Source: Paeniglutamicibacter terrestris
GTDB taxonomy: Bacteria > Actinomycetota > Actinomycetes > Actinomycetales > Micrococcaceae
DNA length: 60,169 nt
Reading direction: 5' to 3'
Assembly: GCF_012271785.1 (NCBI RefSeq)
Contig: NZ_JAAWVT010000016.1
Coordinates: forward strand, 1-60,169
Shown: positions 52,391 through 60,169 of the stretch, one piece after another
Layout of the letters: each line of letters opens with the position of its first letter
Numbering within the stretch: position 1 is the first letter of the stretch
Made by a program: the position numbers and the translations under genes
Notes under the pieces: model-generated
Database searches by the model: none
The model's input: only the letters and a program-made list of their open reading frames with translations
Told to the model about the DNA's origin: nothing

Positions 52391-53407
52391 TTACTTTTTC
52401 CAGCCCAGTTCTCGGGCGATGTTCGCGATCTCCGTCATTACGTGGGTGTTGTAGTCCACGCCTAGTTGATTCGGCAGCGCGAAGAGCACATAGTCGGCCT
52501 CGGTGATGGCTTCATCGTTGATGAATTGCTGCGCGACGTCCTCGGGGGATCCGGCGTAGGTAGGACCCGAGCGCGCCACCGACCCGTCAAGCACACCCAC
52601 GGAGTCGCCGTGCTCGCGGCGCCCGAAGTAGATCTCATCGGTGTTGGTGGTGATCGGGAACGCGCTGCGGGTCACCGCCGTCATGCCTCCGGTGCTGTGA
52701 CCACTGGCGGCATACGCGTCCTTATATTGGCGTAGCTGGTCCGCCTGCAGCACATGGAAGGGGCGTCCATCGTCCTCTAACAGCAGCGTGGAGGACAGTA
52801 GATTCATGCCCACCGATCCTGTCCACACCCCCGATCCGATGGTGGCCGCGCCCCACCAGATCCGGTTTTCCAGGCCAGGGGAGAGGGGATTGATGGGCAG
52901 TAACGAATCCTGATCGTGATGGCGATCCGGCATTGGATGGGCCATTCCGGCCCCGGAGATCGCGGTCCGGAAGCGGGCGGTACGCGCCCGGGTTTCAGTG
53001 GCCCAGTCTTGGTCAGGTTCCAGGTCGTAGCCAAACTGATGTTGCCCATCGCGGGCGGATTCGGGTGAGCCGCGGCTGATGCCCAGCTGCAGTCGCCCGT
53101 TGCTGATGGCGTCGGTCGCTCCGGCCATTTCTGCCATGTAGAGGGGATTCTCATAACGCATGTCAATGACCCCGGTTCCCACTTCCAACGTAGTGGTCTT
53201 CGCAGCCATGGCCGCGAGCAGCGGGAACGGGGTGGAAAGCGAATTGCCAAAGTGATGCACCCGCATCCATGCCCCGTCAAAACCCGATTCCTCGGCGGCC
53301 ACCGCTAGGTCCAGCATTTGGCGCACGGCATCGGCTCCGGTGGGCACCGGCGATTTACTGGAGCCGCCCGAATGGCCAAAGGTCAGGAAACCAATCTTCT
53401 TTGTCAT
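52391..53407 (-). CDS. LLM class flavin-dependent oxidoreductase
   Basis: A 338-residue luciferase-like monooxygenase fold enzyme: MLDLAVAAEESGFDGAWMRV, LEVGTGVIDMRYENPLYMAE, SNGRLQLGISRGSP and QFINDEAITEADYVLFALP. It uses reduced FMN (or F420) to oxidise an unknown substrate. The ATG has GGAG 5 bases upstream. The gene is alone, with the reverse transcriptase 150 bases upstream on the same strand. Confidence 0.88.
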   Translation of the reverse strand: MTKKIGFLTFGHSGGSSKSPVPTGADAVRQMLDLAVAAEESGFDGAWMRVHHFGNSLSTPFPLLAAMAAKTTTLEVGTGVIDMRYENPLYMAEMAGATDAISNGRLQLGISRGSPESARDGQHQFGYDLEPDQDWATETRARTARFRTAISGAGMAHPMPDRHHDQDSLLPINPLSPGLENRIWWGAATIGSGVWTGSVGMNLLSSTLLLEDDGRPFHVLQADQLRQYKDAYAASGHSTGGMTAVTRSAFPITTNTDEIYFGRREHGDSVGVLDGSVARSGPTYAGSPEDVAQQFINDEAITEADYVLFALPNQLGVDYNTHVMTEIANIARELGWKK

Positions 53408-53529
53408 GCGTGCTCCGATCGATGGCTGCGCCTAGAAACTCCTGCTTCAAGGTACAAGCGGCTCAAGCGAGAAAACATTCCATTAAGAAATGACGGTTAT
53501 CTCTCCAATGGGCTCAAGACAGTCAGATG

Positions 53530-53545
53530 CCCCGCACGTGCGGGG
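53530..53545. repeat. 16-bp palindrome resembling a CRISPR type I-E repeat core
   Basis: CCCCGCACGTGCGGGG, set in a 27-base context resembling actinobacterial type I-E CRISPR repeats (which carry CCCCGC-N4-GCGGGG and end in CC). Only one copy is present and there are no cas genes. It lies 14 bases after the reverse transcriptase stop, so it may simply be that gene's terminator hairpin. Confidence 0.5.
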
Positions 53546-53558
53546 AATACCTCGAGGG

Positions 53559-54944
53559 CTACCACTGGATTCGATGAAAATCGTGCAGCAGCTTGGCGCC
53601 CCGGTCAGGATTGAGTGCAGCTACCCACGAGACATGCCCCAGAAGATAGCCGCGGAAATCAGCATGGGCCTCCCTGTTTTGCGATTCCGGCCCGAAGGAA
53701 AGGCAGTTGTGGAGGATCGCTTTGAGCCGGTCAAAGTCCGAACGAGTGACATTGGTGTGCTTGTTGACCACCACTGATGTCACCAGTTGCCGAACACTGG
53801 CAGGGCGCACACGTGTTTTGAGCCGGTTGGCTTCGTGGCCCTCGGCTTCAATGATGCTGATGGCAGTACGAATGAAGGCAGAGGTTCGCCGCGCTAATTC
53901 GTTGCCGCCGCTAAAGGCGAGGTCATCGGCGTAGCGGGTGTAGCGGGCGTCGAACTTCTCCGCGAGCCCCGAGAGACGGGAATCCAGCCTCCGCAAGGAC
54001 AAATTTGCCACCATGGGTGAAGTTGGCGCACCTTGAGGAAGATGCGGACGTGCCAGCGCCTGCCGCAGCGCAAAACGTTCCGTGAGATTGCCGCCGGGAG
54101 GCATCAGGGACAAGACCCTCGGTGGGACTGAGTGGGTGCAAATGCCGGTGAGTCGATGCGCTACAGATTCAGTAAATCCGGCTTGCCGGAGCGTACCAAA
54201 TACTCGCCCGGCGGGGACCTTGGCGAAAAATGTCACCAAATCGAGGTTGATCACCACCTCCTGACCGGTGTGCTGTGCCGCGCCGGTGCCGGCACTTCGG
54301 CCTGGAACAAATCCGTGCGCGGCGTCATGGAGCTCAATGGGGTACAACAGCTCCCGCAGCACAGTTCTTTGAATATTCCGCAAACGTGGGGCAGGAATCT
54401 CCAGCAAACGCGGAAGTCTGCCCGGGCGCTGCCGCCACTCGTAGCGGTAATGCTGAAGCTTCCGTTCGGCCTTCCGGTTCCAATGTTGCGGATCGGAAAA
54501 CCATTCCAACTCCCCATAGCTGAGCTCAAGCAGTCCCGCGAGGCTGGCTAGGGTGTCAAGGCGGGGAATCTTGGGCTGCCTGTTCTCACGGGCTGTTGCG
54601 GGGAGAAGTGCATAGTTGGCCACGCGCAATGGTTTGCGTTGATGAGCTGCCTTGGCTACAGCCTCGGTGAAGGGATCACTCAGGAAGATCGTTGCGGCCA
54701 GTTCGCGCGGAGCGTCGATGGGTGGCCGCGGATACATTTGCAGAATCTGGGTTATCAGGGGACCCAGCCAACGCCGTCTTGCGCCTAAAACGTGCGCGCC
54801 GGCGCTGATGAGTTCGGCCCTTGCCCATCGTGGAGAACCGAGGAAAGCTTGCGTCAGTATCGCTGCAATGGCTGGCGCTGTGGGGTGGGGCGTGCGCCTC
54901 AGCGTTGCCGAAGCGGGGGTCACCGGGGCGGGGTCAGTTGTCAT
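53559..54944 (-). CDS. Retron-type reverse transcriptase
   Basis: A 461-residue reverse transcriptase. An N-terminal helical region (1-120) precedes the RT domain: LQHYRYEW and RLPRLLEIPAPRLRNIQRTV (fingers), HDAAHGFVPGRSAGTGAAQH (203-225, retron-like motif 3a), VINLDLVTFF (catalytic Asp235), LPQGAPTSP (302-310), RYTRYADDLAFSGG (catalytic Asp340-Asp341), LVTSVVVN (retron VTG position reads VTS) and LKAILHNC. There is no intron maturase or integrase domain, and the architecture resembles myxobacterial retron RTs. The retron hallmark NAxxH reads GAAQH here. Met at MTTDPAPVTP is chosen because it begins four bases after the putative msr-msd RNA; 27 further codons open upstream lie inside that RNA. 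It probably makes multicopy single-stranded DNA and could serve anti-phage defence, but no effector gene is adjacent. Confidence 0.85.
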   Translation of the reverse strand: MTTDPAPVTPASATLRRTPHPTAPAIAAILTQAFLGSPRWARAELISAGAHVLGARRRWLGPLITQILQMYPRPPIDAPRELAATIFLSDPFTEAVAKAAHQRKPLRVANYALLPATARENRQPKIPRLDTLASLAGLLELSYGELEWFSDPQHWNRKAERKLQHYRYEWRQRPGRLPRLLEIPAPRLRNIQRTVLRELLYPIELHDAAHGFVPGRSAGTGAAQHTGQEVVINLDLVTFFAKVPAGRVFGTLRQAGFTESVAHRLTGICTHSVPPRVLSLMPPGGNLTERFALRQALARPHLPQGAPTSPMVANLSLRRLDSRLSGLAEKFDARYTRYADDLAFSGGNELARRTSAFIRTAISIIEAEGHEANRLKTRVRPASVRQLVTSVVVNKHTNVTRSDFDRLKAILHNCLSFGPESQNREAHADFRGYLLGHVSWVAALNPDRGAKLLHDFHRIQW

Positions 54945-54948
54945 GGGT

Positions 54949-55113
54949 GCGATGGTTCTCCGATGACCTAGCTGTCTGTGCGGGTGCCGAGCTGCGCGAA
55001 GCGCAGAGACGCACCTGCGGTGCATGGATCAGGCAATACTGCGTACCCCGGGGTATCCCCGGAGAGGAACGCGTGCTAAAAGACGCTTCCCACCTCATCG
55101 AAGAAACCATCGC
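54949..55113 (-). ncRNA. Candidate retron msr-msd RNA
   Basis: On the RT-coding strand, GCGATGGTTTCTTCGATGA (55113 to 55095) is complementary to TCATCGGAGAACCATCGC (54966 to 54949). They form an 18-bp helix with one bulged base and one G-U pair, in the place expected for retron a1 and a2. The enclosed 128 bases hold further hairpins: CCGGGG-TAT-CCCCGG (55048-55062) and a nested stem with GGTGC/GCACC outside CTGCGC-GAA-GCGCAG (54983-55015). AGC trinucleotides soon after a1 could provide the branching guanosine. The RNA ends four bases before the RT start codon. Sizes and boundaries are inferred from pairing only. Confidence 0.7.
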
Positions 55114-55501
55114 ATAGTGCCATGCTAACCGAAGGCCGTGGCACGGTCAGTGAAATCTCCACGGACGAGCACTCGAGGCAATTCCACACTGACCAGCGCT
55201 ACCAACCACGGCTGATGCCCTTTGCAGCAGTTACTAGATCTCTGCGCTGTCGAGTCCTCGAGCCTTGTTCCGTTGAACCCAGGCAGACACGATTCCGCTG
55301 TGACGTCGATCAACCGGCCGAACTTGGGCTGGTTCATCCGCGTCGTTGCCACATGTCCAAAACGAAAGGCTCACGTGTTCTCATTTACCGGCAAACGTCA
55401 GTGGCACACTCCAATGCTGGCAGTCCACGCAATATTCGCGTGTGATGCACAAGTCTGCCCTTCGGTGGCACGGATTTGGATCTATTTGAGAGAATGGGTT
55501 A
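55114..55501. other. Intergenic region between the retron and dus
   Basis: Nearly 390 bases with no supportable gene. It holds two inverted repeats, GTGCCA/TGGCAC (55117-55144) directly before the retron RNA and GGTCAGTG/CACTGACC (55145-55194). They could belong to the retron promoter or extend its RNA. The right end must hold the dus promoter. Confidence 0.4.
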
Positions 55502-56698
55502 GTGACTGCAATTTCCGACATATCTCAAACAGACGCGCCCACGCCGGCGAAACTCGAGCTGCCTCCGCTGCAGTTGGGTAAGCACACCGTTAATACGCCA
55601 GTGATCCTGGCGCCGATGGCTGGCATCACCAACAAGGCGTTCCGACGCCTATGCCGTGAATACGGTGGCGGCGTCTATGTCACCGAGATGGTCACCTCGC
55701 GTGCCCTAGTTGAACGTAATCCCGAATCGCTGCGGATCATTTCCCACGATGCGGATGAATCACTGCGCTCCATCCAGCTTTATGGTGTGGACCCCAAAAC
55801 CGTGGGCGCCGCCGTGCGCTTGGTTGTTGAGGAAGGTCGCGCCGACCACATTGACTTGAACTTCGGCTGCCCCGTTCCTAAGGTCACCCGCAAGGGTGGT
55901 GGAGCAGCACTGCCATGGAAGACCGATCTTTTCACTTCCATCATCAAGGCAGCCACCACCGAGGCAGCTCGTGGAGATATCCCGCTGACCATCAAGATGC
56001 GCAAGGGCATTAACCAGGATCACCTCACCTACATCGAGTCCGGCAAGATCGCCCGTGACCACGGTGTAGCAGCGGTGGCACTGCACGGCCGCACCGCCAG
56101 CCAGTACTACTCCGGCAAGGCCGACTGGGATTCGATCGCACGACTGCGCGAATCCCTGCCCGATGTCCCGGTGTTGGGCAACGGAGATATTTGGAGTGCC
56201 GAGGATGCTGTAGCCATGGTGCAGCAGACCGGTGTTGATGGCATCGTTGTAGGCCGTGGTTGCATGGGCCGCCCGTGGCTGTTCGGTGACTTGCAGGCTG
56301 CCTTCGAAGGCACCGACAAGCGATTCACTCCGGGTCTGGCCAAAGTCGCCGAGACCGTGTACCGCCACGCCGAACTGCTCACCGAGTACTTCGAGGACGA
56401 GTTCAAGGCGCTGCGCGATATTCGTAAGCACATGGCCTGGTACTTCAAGGGCTACCCGGTGGGAGGGGACATTCGTTCCGCCCTCGCCCAGGTCCCCACC
56501 CTGGAAGTCCTGAGTGAACTGTTGGCACAGCTGGATCTCTCCATGCCCTACCCGGGCAAGGATGCCGAAGGTCAGCGTGGACGCGCCGGTTCGCCGAAGA
56601 AGACGCACCTGCCCGATGGCTGGCTGGCCACGCGCGAAATGGACGAAAAGCACAAGGCCATGATTTCCGCGGCCGAACTTGACGTCTCGGGCGGCTAG
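55502..56698 (+). CDS. dusB: tRNA-dihydrouridine synthase (DusB-like)
   Basis: A 398-residue flavoenzyme reducing uridines in tRNA. FMN-binding TIM barrel with VILAPMAGITNKAFRRLCRE, the catalytic Cys123 in LNFGCPVPKVTRKGGGAALP, ALHGRTASQYYSGKADWD and VLGNGDIWSAEDA; a helical RNA-binding C-terminus follows. GTG start, with GAGAAT 6 bases upstream and no good Shine-Dalgarno. Followed after 7 bases by dgt, an arrangement common in actinobacteria. Confidence 0.92.
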   Translation: MTAISDISQTDAPTPAKLELPPLQLGKHTVNTPVILAPMAGITNKAFRRLCREYGGGVYVTEMVTSRALVERNPESLRIISHDADESLRSIQLYGVDPKTVGAAVRLVVEEGRADHIDLNFGCPVPKVTRKGGGAALPWKTDLFTSIIKAATTEAARGDIPLTIKMRKGINQDHLTYIESGKIARDHGVAAVALHGRTASQYYSGKADWDSIARLRESLPDVPVLGNGDIWSAEDAVAMVQQTGVDGIVVGRGCMGRPWLFGDLQAAFEGTDKRFTPGLAKVAETVYRHAELLTEYFEDEFKALRDIRKHMAWYFKGYPVGGDIRSALAQVPTLEVLSELLAQLDLSMPYPGKDAEGQRGRAGSPKKTHLPDGWLATREMDEKHKAMISAAELDVSGG

Positions 56699-56705
56699 GA
56701 AAACC

Positions 56706-57989
56706 ATGGTGCAGATCCCCGGATACAGCGAAGCCGACGAAGAACGTTGGGCACCCGAACCGCCGAAGAAGGCGTACCGGACGGCCTTCGAGCGTGATCG
56801 TGCCCGCGTGCTGCATTCCTCGGCGTTGCGCCGCCTCGGGGCTAAAACACAGGTGGTGGCCCCCAGCTCGAGTGACTTTGTCCGCACCCGGTTGACCCAC
56901 TCCCTCGAGGTTGCCCAGGTGGGTCGCGAACTCGGTGCCACGCTGGGGTGCGACCCGGACGTGGTTGACACCGCATGTCTGGCTCACGATCTGGGCCATC
57001 CGCCCTTTGGCCATAACGGTGAAACCGCGCTTAACGAACTGGCGTCGGAGATTGGTGGGTTTGAGGGCAACGCCCAAACGCTGCGCCTACTTACCCGCAT
57101 CGAAACCAAGACGTTCCGGCACACCGGTGCCTCCGCGGGATTAAACCTCACGCGCGCCTCGCTGGATGCCGCCTGCAAGTACCCGTGGTTACGCGAGGAT
57201 GCGCCGCAAAAGAACGGCAAAACGACCTCCAAGTTTGGGGTGTACGTTGATGACGCCCCGGTTTTCAACTGGTTGCGAGCCGGTTCCGGTGCTCAAGCGG
57301 GGCAGACCTGCATCGAGGCTCAGGTCATGGATTTGGCTGATGACATCTCGTACTCGGTCCACGATGTGGAGGACGCCATTAACGCCGGGCGCTTCCAGTT
57401 ACGGTGGATTCTGGATCCGGTGCACCGGGCCACTGCCATCAAATTCACCAAGCAGTGGTACCTGCCTCAGGTTGAAGATGCCGTCATCGAGGCCGCCTTC
57501 TCCCGGCTGGAGGCGACAGCGGAATGGGTACCGCACGCCGATGGCTCACGCCGTTCCATGGCTGCGCTGAAGGACATGACGAGTCAGTTTATTGGCCGCT
57601 TCTGCCAGTCGGCGATTGACGCCACTCGGGAGCAGTACGGACCCGGTGAGCTGACCCGCTTTAACGCTTCGTTGATCGTGCCCGAATCCACCGAGCATGA
57701 GATTGCCGCGATGAAGGGCCTGGCGACCACCTACGTGATGGCCACCGAAGAGCGGAAACCCATCTATGCGCGCCAGGGCGAAATTCTCACCGAGCTGGTG
57801 AATCTGCTTAATGAGAACGGGGACAGGTACCTCGAACCGCTCTTTGCCGCCGATTGGCGTGACTCCGCCGATGACGCTGCCCGACTGCGCACGGTCATCG
57901 ATCAGGTGGCCTCGCTCACCGATGCCTCGGCCATCGAATGGCACTCCACCTTGGTGCTGGGCAAGAGCTTTAACGACTCGCTCTTCTAA
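56706..57989 (+). CDS. dgt: dGTP triphosphohydrolase (dGTPase-like HD protein)
   Basis: A 427-residue HD-domain enzyme splitting dNTPs to nucleoside and triphosphate. Seen: RTAFERDRARVLHSSALRRL, RTRLTHSLEVAQV (first His), CLAHDLGHPPFGHNGE (HD pair), EAQVMDLADDISYSVHDVED. ATG with AGGA upstream in the dus stop region. Genes dus-dgt-dnaG are consecutive. It could limit dNTP pools; any link to the nearby reverse transcriptase is speculative. Confidence 0.93.
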   Translation: MVQIPGYSEADEERWAPEPPKKAYRTAFERDRARVLHSSALRRLGAKTQVVAPSSSDFVRTRLTHSLEVAQVGRELGATLGCDPDVVDTACLAHDLGHPPFGHNGETALNELASEIGGFEGNAQTLRLLTRIETKTFRHTGASAGLNLTRASLDAACKYPWLREDAPQKNGKTTSKFGVYVDDAPVFNWLRAGSGAQAGQTCIEAQVMDLADDISYSVHDVEDAINAGRFQLRWILDPVHRATAIKFTKQWYLPQVEDAVIEAAFSRLEATAEWVPHADGSRRSMAALKDMTSQFIGRFCQSAIDATREQYGPGELTRFNASLIVPESTEHEIAAMKGLATTYVMATEERKPIYARQGEILTELVNLLNENGDRYLEPLFAADWRDSADDAARLRTVIDQVASLTDASAIEWHSTLVLGKSFNDSLF

Positions 57990-58063
57990 TCGCTACCGGT
58001 TGTGATCCACAGCCCGTAGCGATGCGGAACATCTAGCGGCCCGGGGTCACTAGAATGGAGAGC

Positions 58064-59947
58064 ATGGCTGGTCTGATTAAGCGCGAAGATATCGATGAAG
58101 TCCGCAACCGCACGGATATCAAGGAAGTCATTGACGGGTATGTGACGCTGAAATCCGCCGGTGTCGGCTCGTGGAAGGGTCTGTGTCCCTTCCACGACGA
58201 ACGCTCACCGTCCTTCCACGTGCGCCCGCAGGTCGGCTCATTCCACTGCTTTGGCTGCGGGGAATCGGGCGACGTGATCGCCTTCTTGCAGAAGATCAAC
58301 CATGGCACCTTCTCCGAAACCGTTGAGCAGCTGGCCGCGCGCTCCGGTATCGAACTGCACTACGAAGACGGCGGTACGGGTCCGCGTCGCGAAGAGACCG
58401 GACGCCGCCAGCGACTACTGGACGCGCACAAGATTGCGGAGGAATTCTTCCGCGAACAGCTCACCACCCCCGGTGCCGGCGCTGGCCAGAAGTTCCTTGC
58501 CGAACGCAACTTTGATGCCGAGGCTGCGGCGCACTTCGGTGTTGGATACGCACCCCAGGGCTGGGACGCGGCGCTGAAGCATCTGCGCGGTCGCGGTTTC
58601 CAGGAAGAAGAACTCAAACTCACCGGCATCTTCTCCGAGGGCAACCGTGGCATTTATGACAGGTTTCGCGGCAGATTGATCTGGCCCATCCGTGACATCA
58701 CCGGGGCGACCATCGGATTCGGTGCACGCAAGCTTTACGAGGACGACCAAGGTCCCAAATACCTCAACACCCCGGAGACACAGCTCTACAAGAAGTCGCA
58801 GGTTCTTTACGGCGTGGATCTGGCCAAGAAAGAAATCACCAAGACGCGCCAGATTGTGGTTGTTGAGGGTTATACCGACGTGATGGCCTGCCATCTCTCG
58901 GGCATCGGAACGGCCGTAGCCACCTGCGGAACCGCGTTTGGCACCGACCACATCAAGATTGCCCGTCGGTTGTTGCGCGACGACGGATCCGGCGGCGAGG
59001 TGGTCTTCACCTTCGACGGTGATGCCGCCGGCCAGAAGGCAGCACTACGCGCCTTCGAAGAAGACCAGAAATTCATCGCCCAGACCTACGTCGCTGTGGA
59101 ACCCACCGGTGCTGACCCGTGCGACCTGCGCCAGACGCGTGGGCCAGAGGCCGTGCGCGAACTCATTGACAACAAACGACCGCTCTTTGAATTCGCCATC
59201 AAGGCCGGGCTGAAGAACTTTAATCTCAATACCGTTGAAGGGCGCGTGCAGGCGCTGCGCGTGAGCTCACCGATTGTTGCCGGGATCAAGGACTCGGCCA
59301 TCCGCCCCGCCTATGCCCGTGAACTTGCCGGCTGGTTGGGCATGGACGTCGAAGACGTGAATCGGGCCGTGGGTGCCGCGGTACGTCGGAACCGGATGCC
59401 CAAGACCGAAACACAGACAGCGCACCAGTCGCACGCTGCGCAGCCGAACGACGAGGCCCCGGCGGTCCCGGTCTTCAGTCGTCCGGACCCGCGCGACCCG
59501 GTCTCCCGCATGGAGCGCGAGGCCTTGGAAGTTGTCCTGCAACAGCCCGCTCAGCTGACTCCCGAGCAATGGCAAGCATTTTATGACGCCAGGTTCATGG
59601 CTCCGGCACATGCCGCAGTCCACGATGCCGTGCGTGCAGCCGGACAGTCAGGTGCCACACCGGCGCAATGGGTGGAAGCCATTCGACAGGAAGTGCCAGA
59701 CCCATTGCGCTCCTTCGTCTCCGAGTTGGCGGTCACCCCACTGCCAGCCAGCAGCACCGAGGCGTTGCTGCGCTACTGCAACGACATCATCAACCGACTC
59801 TTTGAGCTGCAAATCACACACATGAAAGCAGAAAAGATGGGTGAGCTTCAGCGCATGGATCCGGCCGGGGATCCAGAGGGTTTCCAACGCATCAATCGCG
59901 AGCTGCTTGAGCTTGAATTGCGACGCCGGGCACTGCGTCAGGACTAG
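58064..59947 (+). CDS. dnaG: DNA primase
   Basis: A 627-residue primase making RNA primers for replication. The CHC2 zinc finger is GLCPFHDERSPSFH with SFHCFGCGESGD (Cys41, His44, Cys62, Cys65); the catalytic TOPRIM domain shows VVVEGYTDVMACH and VFTFDGDAAGQKA; the C-terminal part is the DnaB-interaction domain. The ATG at 58064 begins MAGLIKREDIDEVR, as actinobacterial homologues do; TAGAAT ends 7 bases before it, which suggests leaderless expression. An ATG at 58055 would add three residues. Confidence 0.96.
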   Translation: MAGLIKREDIDEVRNRTDIKEVIDGYVTLKSAGVGSWKGLCPFHDERSPSFHVRPQVGSFHCFGCGESGDVIAFLQKINHGTFSETVEQLAARSGIELHYEDGGTGPRREETGRRQRLLDAHKIAEEFFREQLTTPGAGAGQKFLAERNFDAEAAAHFGVGYAPQGWDAALKHLRGRGFQEEELKLTGIFSEGNRGIYDRFRGRLIWPIRDITGATIGFGARKLYEDDQGPKYLNTPETQLYKKSQVLYGVDLAKKEITKTRQIVVVEGYTDVMACHLSGIGTAVATCGTAFGTDHIKIARRLLRDDGSGGEVVFTFDGDAAGQKAALRAFEEDQKFIAQTYVAVEPTGADPCDLRQTRGPEAVRELIDNKRPLFEFAIKAGLKNFNLNTVEGRVQALRVSSPIVAGIKDSAIRPAYARELAGWLGMDVEDVNRAVGAAVRRNRMPKTETQTAHQSHAAQPNDEAPAVPVFSRPDPRDPVSRMEREALEVVLQQPAQLTPEQWQAFYDARFMAPAHAAVHDAVRAAGQSGATPAQWVEAIRQEVPDPLRSFVSELAVTPLPASSTEALLRYCNDIINRLFELQITHMKAEKMGELQRMDPAGDPEGFQRINRELLELELRRRALRQD

Positions 59948-60013
59948 CTGTCAGTGGGGGAGGGGACGATTTTTGTTTTCCCCCAACCTTGTGTAGAGTA
60001 TTTCTCGTTGCAT

Positions 60014-60086
60014 TCCTCCGTAGCTCAATTGGCAGAGCATTCGACTGTTAATCGAAGGGTTACTGGTTCAAGTCCAGTCGGAGGAG
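60014..60086 (+). tRNA. tRNA-Asn (anticodon GTT)
   Basis: A full cloverleaf: acceptor TCCTCCG/CGGAGGA, D arm TAGCTCAATTGGCAGAGCA, anticodon arm TTCGACTGTTAATCGAA with anticodon GTT, and T arm ACTGG-TTCAAGT-CCAGT. A discriminator G and an encoded CCA (60087-60089) follow. TAGAGT 14 bases upstream is a plausible -10 box. Confidence 0.97.
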
Positions 60087-60093
60087 CCAAAAC

Positions 60094-60133
60094 AAAGAAT
60101 TCGTATTTTCTTTATTGAAAATACGAATTCTTT
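60094..60133 (+). terminator. Terminator after tRNA-Asn
   Basis: A perfect 17-bp AT-rich stem (60094-60110 with 60117-60133) and 6-nt loop directly after the tRNA. The 3' arm runs into a T-rich stretch. Confidence 0.85.
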
Positions 60134-60169
60134 TGTTTAACCAAGACCTGTCTCGGGCCGATAATTTGG

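Noticed and set aside
53524-53551. A CRISPR array
   Set aside because: Only a single repeat-like palindrome is present, with no second copy, spacer or cas gene.
55125-55352. Short minus-strand frame between the retron RNA and dus
   Set aside because: No domain and no ribosome site; it overlaps inverted repeats that look regulatory.

Overview
The window looks like a chromosomal segment of a high-GC actinobacterium, most likely Micrococcaceae (the Arthrobacter / Glutamicibacter / Paeniglutamicibacter group). The grounds are the GC-rich coding bias, frequent GTG starts, a SAM-IV-type riboswitch, single-subunit GlyRS, a NylB-like hydrolase (a family known from Arthrobacter), and several genes that appear to be leaderless. 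The assignment is inferred from family resemblance, not from a database search.

Layout: 0-2.1 kb carries a TerC-family membrane protein and a universal stress protein. At 2.2-9.9 kb three minus-strand genes form an unusual cluster: an Orn/Lys/Arg-type PLP decarboxylase, a NylB-like serine hydrolase with a long acidic repeat tail, and an ATP-grasp ligase with a long basic repeat head. At 9.9-14.9 kb the segment is gene-poor and decayed: a broken transposase, a small GlsB-type membrane protein, a secreted HNH-type lipoprotein, and the 3' remnant of a GH38 alpha-mannosidase. From 14.9 to 18.4 kb come a BadF/NagK-type kinase, a small protein, HutD, a LysE exporter and an orphan DNA methyltransferase.

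The histidine-utilisation locus fills 18.5-27.8 kb: hutH divergent from an IclR regulator, then hutU, a YjiH-type membrane protein, an M20 amidohydrolase, hutF and hutI. HutF makes N-formylglutamate. No HutG is visible, so the M20 enzyme is the natural candidate for the last step. tpx follows. At 28.5-37.3 kb a complete sugar operon (SIS, ROK kinase, PfkB kinase, class II aldolase, ABC binding protein and two permeases, CutC, DeoR regulator) fits a galactosamine/tagatose-type route to triose phosphates. At 39.4-42.9 kb are a VOC protein, an iron-box-like palindrome, and a SAM-IV riboswitch controlling metY-metX.

From 43 to 52.3 kb there are hydrolases, a membrane protein plus YtrA-type GntR pair with its own operator, an S4 protein, two tandem DMT transporters, a CMD-family protein, a dead LuxR gene, glyS and a GNAT protein. 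At 52.4-53.4 kb is an LLM oxidoreductase. At 53.6-55.1 kb is the most interesting element: a retron-type reverse transcriptase whose start codon lies four bases after a 165-nt structured region closed by an 18-bp a1/a2-like inverted repeat, which looks like a retron msr-msd RNA. The window ends with dus, dgt, dnaG and tRNA-Asn.
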